From positions 61,095,268 through 61,159,267 of the forward strand of contig CM043944.1 in the NCBI GenBank assembly GCA_014529385.2: a stretch of DNA of 64,000 nt. The letters run 5' to 3'. A program made the position numbers and the translations under genes. This DNA comes from Adiantum capillus-veneris (lineage: Eukaryota > Streptophyta > Polypodiopsida > Polypodiales > Pteridaceae). The notes under the pieces were generated by a model. It did no database searches. It worked only from the letters and a program-made list of their open reading frames with translations, and was not told the DNA's origin. This document shows, piece by piece, positions 43,458 to 54,571 of the stretch (positions are counted from its first letter, which is position 1; every line of letters starts with the position of its first letter).

Positions 43458-43834
43458 GCCACATTGGGCGCATAGATGTTCAGGAAGCCCATGAGGCAAC
43501 CTTGAACCTGCATAGTGATCCATTGAGCCCTGCCTGAGACAATAATCCCTCTGCCCGCAATGCCTGCTGCAAAGAATCCATAATAGTCATACAGACCCCT
43601 CCCTGGATGCCTCCAAGTCCAAATGTAGTTGACCAAAACGTCTCATAGCGACCACGCAAAATCTGACCACACTGTCTAACGCGGCTCTCACAAAGATGAA
43701 GCTCTTGAAGCTTAAGAATGTCAATCTCACCACCCACAAGGCATCTGTGAAGCTCTTGATGCAGCTGACCCCTCTTGACATTGAAACTGGGGCCCTCCTA
43801 ATCCTTGTACATTCCATGAGATGATCCTCATGGA
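43458..43834 (-). pseudogene. LINE ORF2 start and endonuclease, 5' part
   Basis: Starts MRIISWNVQGLGGPQ near 43834 (the SWNVRGLG-type start of APE endonucleases), shifts frame, then LKLQELHLCESRV (metal-binding Glu in the LQE/ETK-type motif) and FGLGGIQGGVCMTI, WITMQVQGCLMGFLNIYAPN. It ends at the GCCAC target site of element A. Confidence 0.88.
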
Positions 43835-44785
43835 GTCAGTGAGAGAAATAGATGCTGCCAGAGCAAGCAACCTCGCTATCTTTGAGGCCGGTTGGGATGG
43901 GGAGTAATCCGCATCCGAACGACCTCTAGAAAAGCGTGAAAGGAGTGATTGTCCCGCCCAGGCCCAAGCCGAGCGTGCAGCCCGAAGGGCTACATCTTGT
44001 GTCCAAGAATCCTCATGTACAAATACATAACAGGGAGGGCTCTGAGTGTCAACAAACAAATGCACCACAATGTGCTTGCAACGCGCTGCATACCGGAGGC
44101 ATCACACTGAACTTAGCAAGAGGCCAAAGTGTCTGCACCAAATCTGTCACCCCTAAGTCCCCTGTGTGGTGTGAGAACTCAGTAGCTTGAATATGAAGCC
44201 AGTCAAGAACTGTGTTGGGTCCACTCTGTGGAATCCCTACTACACAGCGGGAAGGAGAAACCCATTGTTGTGTCCAAAGCCTCAATGCCTCTAGCTGCAA
44301 GAAAGAGGATGTGGACTCGAAAGCAAACCTCCTCCAGGTTGGGAGAAGAGTCACCCAGGAACCGTGTGAAGCTGTAGTCGAAGAAGTCCCAGCGTCTGCG
44401 AATGTCAAAGCTAGTCAAACCTCTAGGGACTGCTGCAAAAGGAGAAGTCCGCACCAAAAAAGGCGGCCTCAGGTGGGGCTGCCCCTCTCGAGCCACACGG
44501 CTCGTAGTGAAAGCACTACCAAGAGATCGCCTCGTGGCAGATGCAAGACACGTGTCCAGTCCCCTTCGTTTGAGGAGGAGTGGAGGAGGGGTGGGGAGAT
44601 GAGGTTGTGGGCCCCACCGGAGAGAGAGGAGGGACGGAGGTTGGAGGTGTAGGTGGGTGGGTGGGGAGGGGAGGAGGAGGGGCGGCAACGTCTGAGGGAG
44701 GAGGTGGAGGTGGAGGAACTGAAGTGGATGGGGCCTCCTCAGGCGGATCGTGCTGAAGGGGTTCAAAACGGTTCCTAGTCGGAAC
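43835..44785 (-). other. LINE region between ORF1 and ORF2
   Basis: A Pro/Ser-rich C-terminal part of ORF1 (44640-44785) and decayed sequence leading to ORF2. Several open frames overlap and I cannot choose one. 43920-44200 contains in one frame DTQSPPCYVFVHEDSW, unassigned. Confidence 0.4.
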
Positions 44786-45816
44786 CTAGTGTTGCTGAGC
44801 TGCAGAAGGTCGGCCACCAGGGGGAGCAGTGGGGCAAGCCCGCCCTTGTCGACGACGGCCAGGCACCTGCTGCCAACCGTCAACTGTCTGATCGTTGGTC
44901 TTTGTCGAGGTACCAGCCTGTGCGTCCTTTGTGTGTGTGCTGGGCATGCTCAACCTTGGGAGACTGTGCATGCGCTGTGGGTTGAGGCCTCCTGTGAGGC
45001 CCATCTGTCTACAAATGAAACACTGATTCGGGAGGCCCGAATACTCCACGCTCTGACGAAACCAACCTCCACTCACCCGAGGTAGTAGGATGACCTTCGG
45101 GAGAGAGTGGGTGTCCTGAACCAGATCACGTACGGAGGGGCTGCCGGCCCCCTTGGCAACTACAGAGGCTGCCGTGCGAGGTGTCTCTAGGACAATCCCA
45201 ATCTTTGAACCTATCCTGGACAAGAGTCGCAGGTACTCCCTCCTCAAACGAGGGAAGCAGACGGAGGTGGGAAGGTCTGCCTCCTCTTCCAGAACATCTA
45301 TAGCTGGATCAAAACCATGCCTCCACTGTCGAAAGTGGGCTTGAACTGCTCGGATGGCCAAGGGGCTCATTGCGATGACCTTGGACGCCATCTCGGAGTT
45401 CTCGAACTCTATCTGATAGTAGCTGCGTCCGAGGAATTGAACATCCAAGATCTTCCCCACCTTGTGAGAAGGCGGGCCTGGAGAAGATCACGCACCTCTC
45501 CTCTGTTGGGTCTGGTGTTGAGAATCTTGCAGATGAGGGAAGTCGCCTGAAGGCGTTCCACCTCTGCTGTGAGGCTCGCTTTCTCTGTCGGCGAAAGAGC
45601 GAGTCGAATGGTAGGCTCTGTAGGGTCGGGCGAGGGGGCTTCTTCAGAATCCCTCTGAGGTGGAGCATGAGCCTCCATCAATGTCTGTTGCTGTGGAGAA
45701 GGGGCGAAGTGACGTCGACGAACAGTGGCCCTCTGGTGGACCGAGCACGTCGAAGGTGCTGACGAAATCAACCGTGCAGGACCCGCCCGGGGGGGGGGGG
45801 GCAAGGGGGGATGCAA
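44786..45816 (-). pseudogene. LINE ORF1 (DUF4283-like nucleic-acid-binding protein)
   Basis: From the N-terminus: Pro-rich start, LALSPTEKASLTAEVERLQATSLICKIL, RLLTRWGRSW, then after a frameshift near 45440 LGRSYYQIEFENSEMASKVIAMSPLAIRAVQAHFRQWRHGFDP, the pattern of DUF4283 in plant LINE ORF1. NQCFICRQMG (CX2C) begins a zinc-knuckle region that lacks the usual later His and Cys. Basic tail with WQQVPGRRRQGR. Confidence 0.75.
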
Positions 45817-46084
45817 TGAATGGCTACGGGCTAGGGGTAGGGCGCACGGGACGGGAAGTGAGCAGGGGGCGAGCAGTGGACAGCGCGCTGTGAGCTACGG
45901 GCAGAGGGCAGCGAGCTGTGGACAGAGGGCAGGCAGTGGGCAGCACACTGTGAGCTGCGGGCAAAGGGCAGGCAGTGGGCAGCGCGCTGTGAGCTGTGGG
46001 CAGGCAGTGTACGAGGGGGGGGAGGGGGGGTTTAGCGATGGCGAGGGGATTGCGGGCAGCAACAGTGAGCGATAGACCTCTCAA
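45817..46084 (-). repeat. LINE 5' end with GC-rich minisatellite
   Basis: 45870-46010 contains about three and a half units of roughly 39 bp of the type 'aggcagtgggcagc(g/a)c(g/a)ctgtgagctg(c/t)gggc', and a G run near 45789-45800 lies inside. Position at the 5' end of the LINE suggests 5'-UTR monomers, but the boundary with copia sequence (about 46084) is approximate. Confidence 0.6.
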
Positions 46085-46218
46085 CCCTTCGAATGACTAG
46101 CTTGTTTTGGAAAAAAGTCTCTTACAATCTTCATCGGGTTGTACTATATAGCACATGTAGTCCCGCTTCGTTTCTCCTCTTTTCGGAGAGTTTTCACATT
46201 AGGGTGGAGGCATTTGCC

Positions 46219-47249
46219 ATGGCTGACAACAACACAAACGTGTTCAAGATGTTTGCTGCTGAGGAAAAATTGGATGGGGACAATTATGCAACATGTTCTT
46301 GTGTCGGTGTTTGGAATGTTGTGTAGGGCATTGATGTACGTCCTGGTTCTGTGGATACGTGCGATGTTCAGGATGTTGCAGGTTTTGGTGGTAGGGTTGT
46401 TGCTGCTAGAGTTGTTTTGCCTACAGCTGAGCAGGCTCGTTGGGATGTTAGAGATGCGCAGGCTTATGCATTAATTGCATTATCTGTGAAGGGCACTATT
46501 ACTCCTCACATTCGCTCTGCTAAATAAACTAAACAAGCGTGGGATATTCTAGCTGGTCTTTATGCAAGTCGCAATGAGGCTAAATAGTAAAATTGCATTG
46601 CTGTGTAGAGCTGGAGTCCAAGATTATGCATGAGGAAGATGACATGGACACTTCCCTTGATGGTATGAAGGATATTAATGAGCAACTCGATTCTGAAGGC
46701 GAAGTCATTTCAGACAGTTCCCTTGTGCAGACTGTTCTTGATGCATTGCCATGTTCCTATCAAACTTTTGCTAGTACTTGGAGACTTATGACCCAAGGAA
46801 ATCCTGATGTTGTCAAGTTTGATGCAATATGCACATTGCTGTTGCAAGAGTCACTTTCAAGGAAAAACAGGGCTAAACAGCGTGCAATTGAACATGCTTT
46901 TATTGTTGCTCAAAGAAAAGGTGGTAACAACAATGTAGCCACTTCTAATGGTTCTTCGGTGAGTGGCAAATCACCTGATTCGATTGCTTCTGCTGGCAAC
47001 ACCTCATCTGGGAATTCCGGTGAAAAGGGCAAAAAGAAGATGCGTTGCCATTATTGCAAAGCTAATGATTACTTGATGAAGCAGTGTGCTAAATTGAATG
47101 CAAAAGAGGCCAAGAAGAAAGAGTCAGTTTCTACTACAAGTACAACTATTGTAGAATCTTCTGTGAAAGGAGATTGTGATGCTGATGTAGATGCAGAGTG
47201 TGCATTTAGTGCAGAGTACACATATGATCCATTATGTCAGTTGCAATAG
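46219..47249 (+). pseudogene. Copia gag
   Basis: MADNNTNVFKMFAAEEKLDGDNYATC (N-terminal DUF4219-like), then ALIALSVKGTITPHIRSAK, TKQAWDILAGLYASRNEAK with stops, and from 46593 an open stretch: LESKIMHEEDDMDTSLDGMKDINEQL, LVQTVLDALPCSYQTFASTW (UBN2). The knuckle is CHYCKANDYLMKQC: CX2CX4YX4C, with Tyr at the usual His. Stop at 47247-47249. Confidence 0.87.
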
Positions 47250-48120
47250 ATTCACATTTGTGGTACTTTGACAGTGGTGTTGCAAAGCACATTACATCAC
47301 ATCGTGACTTGTTTACCTCTCTCGAGGCTGTCTCTCTTACAACGGGACCAGAAAGTGCTATCACGTCTACATAGAGAGCACCTACATGAACGAAATGTTA
47401 CCAACAATTGCCAAATCTAGGCAATACAACTTTGCAGATCAAGGATATGGGCACTAATGATCTATTGCCCATTGCAATGTAGAACAAGTGATCAAATCAA
47501 GAGGACTTAGTGAAGCATGGAATTCTCGAGAGCAATTATGTACTATTGGATAGAACTTGTGGACTACTATCCCATGGCAACTAAATGATGGCGAGCTTAT
47601 TACAAAGAGGGGCATTACCCAGGCATTGTCTTATGTATGTGGGCTTGTATGAGAGATAGTTGACAATTTTTAACCTCCTTCCATAAAGAGGAGCAGTGAG
47701 CAATGGATCACACGCTGCAAATGGTTGTTCTTTCACAGTTGTTGATGCACTTTATGTACCTGGGATCAAGAAGAACCGTTTGTTTGTATCCGTACTTGCT
47801 AGACTTGGTCTTTTGAAATTTGTGGATGACAGAAGCATAGTTCATGATCTCAGTTTTGATGATGAAATTGTTACATCTGGCATTTTATGCCTTGGGCTGT
47901 ATAAGCTCACTTTGTATGACAAGTGCGGGCAGAATTTTGCAAATGGAGTCGTGGATTCAAAGGCTGTTGCAGATGCAAAACTTTGGCATGCACATTCTGG
48001 GCATATGAATTTTTTCAATTTACTACGTTTGCAGAAATCTGATATGGTTGCTTCTTTGCCACCTCTTGAAGCACTTGTGAAGCATGCTTGTGAAGGTTGT
48101 ATTTTGGGTAAGATGTAGCG
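47250..48120 (+). pseudogene. Copia protease and GAG-pre-integrase
   Basis: WYFDSGVAKHITSHRDLFTSLE (D-S-G at 47270-47278) is the copia protease active site. 47345-47690 is decayed. From about 47690: VVDALYVPGIKKNRLFVSVLARLGL, then LWHAHSGHMNFFNLLRLQ and HACEGCILGKM, the HHCC zinc region. A TAG at 48116-48118 falls where Gln is expected (GKMQRSKVPK). Confidence 0.85.
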
Positions 48121-50034
48121 TTCAAAGGTTCCAAAGGACGGTTTAGTCGGGCCACATGCAGATTGCAACTTGTGCATAGTGATGTTTGTGGGCCTATGCA
48201 AAAAGTGTCCTTGGGTAATTACCTGTACTTCTTCGTGATTTTCATGATGATTAATCGAGGCATGCATGGGTGTATCCGCATAAAGCTAAATCTGAAGTAT
48301 TTATGTGCTTCAAGTGTTAGGTGCAACGGAATGAATGTTTGAACTTTGCTCAAGATGAGTGCTCCGAATTGTGCTCAAGGTTCCCTTTTACTTACGGAAG
48401 GGAGAGCCTTCCGTTCTTTAATGAGAGAGTGCAATGGACACAAACAAAGTGAATGGACACTGTGCGTGAAGGTGCATGAGACTGAGAGATAGAGAAGAGA
48501 ATATGACACCGGAGATGTTGTAAAACCCTCCTCCGAAGGCCCCACTCTCTACGGCGAGAGCGGTCTACTTATGATTGCACAAATCTCTACAATGCTTGGA
48601 CTTGCTGACGATGTCGACGACGACAAGAGGGGCTGAAATCTGCAAATCTTCTATCTGCTGAATTCTGACTTTATGTCGGTGACGATGTCGATGACTACGA
48701 TGCAACGACGACGCGCTGAAAACGCATATGCTGAAATCTGCGTTTTCCGGGATGAAACTGTAAACCTTGCGTAAACTGATCGTGCGGTAGGGAACTGCTG
48801 CGAGAAGGTGAGATCTGTGAGGTTCGGGACTTGATTTGCGATGTCTAAGGGCTGAAAACTGAAAACGCTGGTGGTTCTTGATGTTCCGTCGCGGTTAATC
48901 TGCAAAACGCTGGGGCTGATCTGCAAATAAAAAACGCTAGGGCTGAAAATGGTTGTGTTGTCGCCGGATGGCCTGCAGGTGAAAACCTTTAGGTCTCTTG
49001 TTGAGTCTTCTGTCGCTAGGGATCTGCAAGAGCAAAAACGCTGGTTGATCTGGTCCAAAAACGCTAGGTGGTTGCTGCGGAGAAAAAACACTAGGGCTTG
49101 GGGTTCTGCTGAGAAGTTGCCTGTTGAGCGAGTGCTCCTGCTACCTTTTCTGCCAATTAGTGCTAGTCTAGGTTTGCTTATATACAAACTTACTCAATTT
49201 GCCCTACCTACTTGCCAACAAAAGTCACTTAAAATAATAAGTGAAAAATGTCAAAAATAGGTAAAATAGGCTAAATGCATTGGAAAATTCCCCTGAAGGA
49301 TTCTGATGGGAATGCTTATGATCATGCTGTGTGCAACCAGAGGATATGCATCTACACTAAGTGTCTGGGCATGCACGGTCTGCGAACAGACTCACAAAAG
49401 TGCCAAATCACTTCTAAATCTAGACTGACTGGACTGACTGAACCCTGATCATGCTGTAGCTTGTCCACAGACACATGGGGTTGGATTTGTCACGTGACAT
49501 CAAGCAATTTCTGGCTATGGTTGAAAATGTCTCTAAATGTACTATGGACACCCTCCGTTCAGATCGAGGGGGGGAGTATATGTCTCATGAGTTTAATGCA
49601 TTTTTGGCTAATCGTGGGATAAAACACCAATGTACAGTTTCGTATATACCTCAGCGAAATGGTGTTTTTGAGAGGAAAAACAGGTCCCTCACAGAAATGG
49701 CACGATGCATGGTCAAAAGTCAGGCTTTGTTGCGTTCGTTTTGGCTTGAGGCTATCATGTGTAACACTTATGTACTAAACAGGTGTCCTACGAAAGCTTT
49801 GCAGTCTATGACTCCTTATGAAGCATGGCATGATAGCAAGCCTTTTATTGACCACATGCGCGTTTTTGATTGTTTAACTTATGCTTTGGTGCCACAAACG
49901 TAGCGTAGAAAATTCGGTGATAAAGGCTGCATTTTTGTTGGTTACAATATTGAAAGCGAAGGTTGCAGGTTGTACCATCCGCAAACAAAGCGTATCTTCG
50001 TTTCACGAGACGTGTTTGTGGAAGATTTTGTTCA
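48119..50034 (+). pseudogene. Copia integrase core, split by a solo LTR
   Basis: 48119-48314 reads in pieces as QLVHSDVCGPM and NYLYFFVIFM. The core resumes after the solo LTR at 49500: FLAMVENVSKCTMDTLRSDRGGEYMSHEFNAFLANRGI, QRNGVFERKNRSLTEMARCM (catalytic Asp and Glu retained), then WLEAIMCNTYVLNRCPTKAL, TPYEAWHDSKP. A TAG at 49901-49903 is followed by RRKFGDKGCIFVGY. Cut at 50034. Confidence 0.87.
48315..49499 (-). repeat. Solo family II LTR with TSD TCAAG
   Basis: 1185 bp; plus-orientation TGTTAGGTGCAACGG to TTGTCACGTGACA, flanked by TCAAG at 48310-48314 and 49500-49504. Hairpin words at 48542-48563 and numerous 'aaaacgct' words (complement of agcgtttt). Confidence 0.93.
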
Positions 50035-50287
50035 TGTCACAAAGTGATGACGTGGCTATTGACAGCAGAAACCCTAATTTCTGGAAACCCTAACCCTAAC
50101 TGCTGATTGGAAACCCTAATCAGGCGGGGTAGTGCCACGTGGCAGCAGTGTACGGAGGCTTCCGGATTTTGCGGCGGGAATCACGGAAAGCTGAAAAAAA
50201 AAGCATGAGCGACGCATTCTTAGCTGGTTTTTGGCTACGCATGAAATTGAGAGAGAGAAAGGGTTAAATTGCTTTATTTTTTGACTC

Positions 50288-50337
<50 letters not shown>

Positions 50338-50645
50338 CTTTTGCTTTCAGGCTTTTGGGGCTCTGCTTTTAGGCATCCCTTGTAATCTTTTTATAAGCGG
50401 TGAGGGCCTCACTTCTCAGAGCATCTGGACGCAGAGTTTGAGAGTGAAACCCTATCCGCTCTTGTACTCTGACATTGATTTTCAAAAAGAAATACCGAAA
50501 GGGGCGTCAGTCTTTGGGGCCAATATCTCTAGGCACGGAACTCCGCCGGGCCAGTGCAAATCTATTGTGATCTGTGAATTGTTTGTAGTGGTTATTTGGT
50601 GCTGTCGCGATTGATTCTTGACTTGGAGTGTCCAGGTCTGTTACA
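50035..50645 (+). repeat. 5' LTR of element B3
   Basis: 611 bp, TGTCACAAAGTGATGACGTGG to GTCTGTTACA. The start has telobox words including the fused form aaaccctaaccctaac (50086-50101). A (GA)n tract (50290-50332) replaces a short GA/CT stretch of the other family III LTRs, and TATA-like ttttataagc is at 50389-50398. Confidence 0.9.
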
Positions 50646-50712
50646 GTGGAATTAGAGCACGGCCGATTTCTCTTCTACAGGAAATCCGATCCCCAATTTT
50701 TTCTGCGGCACC

Positions 50713-50862
50713 TATGGCTTCACGCAAGGATCAGTCGACTCCCTCTACATCCGGAGATGCGGGCAGGGATCACAACGAAGATTCAGACAGAGAGTATGGC
50801 CCGCCTCGGCCTACTCAGGCGGAGCAAAGAGAGATGAAGCGTCGTCAATTGATCGGCGATGC
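50713..50862 (+). pseudogene. gag N-terminus of element B3
   Basis: MASRKDQSTPSTSGDAGRDHNEDSDREYGPPRP, the plus-strand equivalent of the start at 37945 in B. Cut at 50862 by element H. Confidence 0.85.
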
Positions 50863-52374
50863 TGTAACTAAGTCAGACTTTGTAAATAATTAATTTATTT
50901 ACGAGAAAAGAATTATCTTATTAGTTGTGTGCACACCAGAATAGACCTAGCAGTTCTAAGGCCTCAGGTGAGCCTAAATGTGGGCCACAACACCTCAGAG
51001 GAACCTTAGCAGAAATTACCCTGAAGCCCTAGTGATTGGGAAATCGGGTCTTCAGAAAGGGGTAAGCAGTAGCCTCAGATTTTAGGCTCAGGAAAAATAC
51101 GCGCGTCAGTACAAGCGCATGAATGAGATGGGGTCCTTAGTACAGTGACCCTAAGGATAATAAAGCTAATAAAGCCTTAGGGTAAGTTTCGTTAAATTAA
51201 ATTTAACGGTCCGTGCCCGGGCAGGCGACCGAACAAGTGTGAACAGGTAAAGGCGGTGCAGTGTAAGTGCGGCATTGCGCCGGCAGACCTTTGGTGTTCT
51301 CATAAAAGAATCATTAGTAGCATTTGTTAGTTAGTTGCACATTTTTAATTAATGAGCTAGAAGTTTTTAAAGTCAAAAGTTGAATGGTTTTTAAGTTTTT
51401 AAAGTAAGTGTGCCAAGTTGCACACTTACCAATGCAAACTAACTCTCTCTCACTCTCACTCTCACCCTCTCTCTCTTTCTAGCGCCCCCTCTCCCTGATG
51501 GCTATTTAGGAGCCCCCCTCCCCCATTTTCAGGGCTGGCAGTGCACCTACCTCCCCTAATGTGAGCGTGCTCTACGCGGTGGAGCCCTCCATTGAAGCTT
51601 GAGAGCAGCCCCTTGCGACATATGTGGTAGCCTTGTGCTCCCATTGTCAAGAACAAGGGATCTCACAGTCATAGACACCTTCTGGTGAAGTTTCATCGCG
51701 AGAAGCTGCCGTAGACGCTCTCTTAGCAGAGTGCGGTTGCTGTAATTCTCTGTTTTCAGCCCCTAATCACCTCGATTAGGGCTGTTTTCAGCAGATCAGC
51801 CATAGAAATTATTTTCTCTCTCCTTATCCTAAGTCTACATCAAGTTTGGCGTGATTCCATCGCGAAGAAAACCTCTGTTTCGGCGTAGGGGTGTGCACAG
51901 GTAAGAATTTCAGGTTATGTGCAGAAAATTACAGCAAGCATGCGCGTGTGCATTTTGCTTGTTTCTCTTTTGTGTTCGATGCACGAATGAATGAGCATGA
52001 AGGCAACACATAACGGAAGATGGACTCTCCTCTGTGAGAGCTTCCGATGAGCTGTTTCGGAAGATAGACTCTCTTTTCGAGAGCTTCCAACCAGTCTCGC
52101 AGAAGAGGGGAAATCCCCTAAGCAGTAAGAAAGTGGAAACACTTTCTCAGTCAGTAGTCAGAACAGAACAGAAGAAAGAATAGAGGACGGGCGTATGCCC
52201 CGTTCCTGTGCTTGTAAAGATTCTCCCTTAGTAATAAAGAAATTCTCTTTATGGGGGGAGACCAACCTATCTTCTGGTCCCCAATGGAGTGTCAAGTTTT
52301 CTCTCTCCCTCTAATTCTCTTGAGTATTTGAAGTGCAATTAAACGTCAGTTTACGCTTCCGTATTTTTGTGACA
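50863..52374 (+). repeat. 5' LTR of element H
   Basis: TGTAACTAAGTCAGAC to TTTTTGTGACA. Contains a CT-rich tract at 51443-51480. The first 909 bp or so match 62505-63411 with few differences. Confidence 0.92.
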
Positions 52375-52440
52375 GTGGTATCAGAGCAAGGTCCTCTCTC
52401 TCTTCCTGAAGGGATTGACGACTCTTGGCAGACTGCAGAA

Positions 52441-53457
52441 ATGGGAGGACGCGAGATAGAGTTCTCTCTCCTTCAACAGCAGGTGGAAGAGTTAGAGAAA
52501 GCTCTCTCCCATCCAGAAGTCCAAAAGATTCTCCATACTCTTGAAAAAGGGAAGGAGAAAATGCCGATGGGGTCGGGAGAAATCCCGCAGAACCCAAAGG
52601 CGCCACAACCAAGGAAAGATCCTTTGATTGGAACCTCCCGCATGCACAAGAGGCAGAAGAAACCTCTAGAACGTCATGTGTGGTTTAATCCAAAAGTTCA
52701 AGAGCAGGATCCCCCTGATTCCCCTCAGTTCTCTTTCATGAAGGATCTGGATGACATAGTTGCTCCGGAAGACATGTTTCTCGACGATCCGTTGCAGCAA
52801 GAAGTGCATTCAAGGGAAAGGACTCCTGTCCACAAGGAGTCTAAGCATAGAAAGAAGGAGCACCATAAGAAGAAACACCATAGGCAGAAAACATTCAAGT
52901 TGGGAGATAAAGATGTGAAATTCGACACCTACAATGGACGGCGTGATAATGACAGCTTTGGCTTTCATCCGCCAATTTGAAGTTGCGGTCAGAGAACGAA
53001 ACTGTTCCATGCTATGTGGATAGGTTTTGGGACGTTCTCTTGAAAGTCACTCCATTCAAGAAGATTGACGATTCGGAGAAGATGCGCAAGTTTGAAGCAG
53101 GTTTGCATGAAGCCTTGCAAAAGACTATGAAGCTTTACCCTCGAGGTAACTTGCAGATACTTATGGAATCAGCCCGCATAGCTGATGGAATACATGACAA
53201 GGGTACTCCCAGGAAGATGGAGCAAAGCACTTACCATGCCAAGCAGAAGGCTCTCCATGAGCAGCCTACCTCTTCTACTTCTTCTCAAAAGAAGAAAAGA
53301 ACCGCCTCCGAAGCAGAAGCAAAGCCAAATCAGCCCAAGAAAGGGAGATATCTCTCTCCTGCTGAGTTGCGAATCTACATTAGTGAAGGAAGATGCTTCA
53401 AGTGCGGACAAGTTGGTCATATGAAGGGTGACTGTCCAACCAAACCTCCACAACCAC
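52441..53457 (+). pseudogene. gag of element H
   Basis: ATG 52441: coiled coil (LLQQQVEELEKALSHPEVQKIL), basic linker (KHRKKEHHKKKHHRQK) and KFDTYNGRRDNDSFGF. At about 52980 the protein jumps in another frame to LRSENETVPCYVDRFWD, so the capsid segment normally between (compare AASYFKGNARTWW in B) is missing. Then FEAGLHEALQKTMKLYPRGNLQILMESARIADGI and the knuckle CFKCGQVGHMKGDC near 53397-53438. Cut by B2 at 53457. Confidence 0.85.
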
Positions 53458-53862
53458 TGTAACAGACTTGGACACTCCAAGTCAAGAATCAACCGCGACA
53501 GTACCAAATTACCACTTCAAAACAATTCACAGATCACAATAGATTTGCACTGGCCCGGCGGAGTTCCGTGCCTAGAGATATTGGCCCCAAAGACTGGCGC
53601 CCCTTTCGGTATTTCTTTTTATATTAATCAATCATCAAAGTACAAGAGAGCGGTTAGGGTTTCACTCTCAGACTCTGCGTCCAGATGCTCTGAGAAGTGA
53701 GGCCCTCACCACTAATTTAAAGGGTACAAGGGATGCCCAAAAGCAGAGCCCCAAAAGCATATATAATCAAAAGCATCAGTTCTCTCTCTCTCTCTCTTAG
53801 AGAGTCTTTTCTCTTTTTTTATAAAAAGAAAGCAAAAGCAAAATTCGCGTCGCTCATCATTT

Positions 53863-53904
<42 letters not shown>

Positions 53905-53971
53905 CAAGAATTTTAGGGTTTCTGGCAGAAATTAGGGTTTCTGCTGTCCGCCACGTCATCACTTTGTGACA
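53458..53971 (-). repeat. 3' LTR of element B2
   Basis: Shorter than its partner because an (AT)n microsatellite (53867-53902) replaces part of the A/T-rich and telobox region. Followed by the PPT complement (tacccccctcttg). Confidence 0.92.
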
Positions 53972-54571
53972 TACCCCCCTCTTGAAAGCATTGTAATCGA
54001 CCGCGATTACGCCTGCAAAACCGACAAAAGCCATAAACCGTCTTAGCAGACACTGACTGTTAGTACCTACGTACTAGGAACACACATCTAGCACATGTAC
54101 AAAATCGACAGTCACATCACACGACATCACAGGACATCACCAAACATCACAGGACATCACATGACATTCAACATTCATTCGGATCTTAGACCATGATTTA
54201 TCGGCAATGTAGCTAGCAATCACATCCAGGTCCAATCGGGACCTCAACGATGTCCGATTGACTAACCCCTATTGCAACCATGTCTATTCGAGATCAATCA
54301 GACCAAAATGCTGCAGTCATTTCGTCTATCAGTTCCTGCACTCACAAGAAGTCAAGAACAAATCAGTATCATAATCAGGAATTCCATTTCATAAAGTCAT
54401 ACAGCAGAATACTGTCAGCTCTCAGTATCCCTGAAGCTCAAAGAGACATCAGTGACTCTAGTATCTAAATCAAGGCATCTGTTGACAAAGGAGTGGAGTG
54501 ACTCCCCTCTTGTGCATCCCCCTGCACCAGATCTCCGGCCAAGCTGAATTCTGGGTTCCATTTGGAGTAGA
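53972..54571 (-). other. 3' untranslated region of element B2
   Basis: Five 10-bp tcacaggaca-type units at 54117-54166. The rest matches 32586-33196 in B. No gene supported. Confidence 0.7.

Larger units (their letters stand above)
27431..46084 (-). mobile_element. L1-like LINE split by element A
   Basis: Reverse-strand LINE of about 6.1 kb when the insert 30937-43457 (with its second GCCAC copy) is removed. Order from its 5' end: GC-rich minisatellite (about 45870-46010), ORF1 with a DUF4283-like region and a zinc-finger-like CX2C (45816-44786), Pro-rich tail, ORF2 with APE-type endonuclease (from 43834), RT and a C-terminal zf-RVT-like region ending near 27660. No poly(A) or TSD is visible at either end: F lies on one side and copia sequence on the other, so its ends are approximate. 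Confidence 0.85.
46085..50034 (+). mobile_element. Copia element, truncated
   Basis: Gag from ATG 46219, zinc knuckle, protease, GAG-pre-integrase and integrase core, all plus strand. A solo family II LTR sits in integrase (48315-49499). At 50034 it is cut by element B3, so RT, RNase H and the 3' LTR are absent. 46085-46218 may be its leader or the end of its 5' LTR; no PBS is seen. Confidence 0.85.

Noticed and set aside
44212-44652. Plus-strand frame of 146 codons
   Set aside because: Antisense to LINE ORF1/ORF2 spacer; no motif.
51462-51656. Reverse frame repeated at 63104-63298
   Set aside because: Lies within the LTR of H; the two copies are simply the two LTRs.
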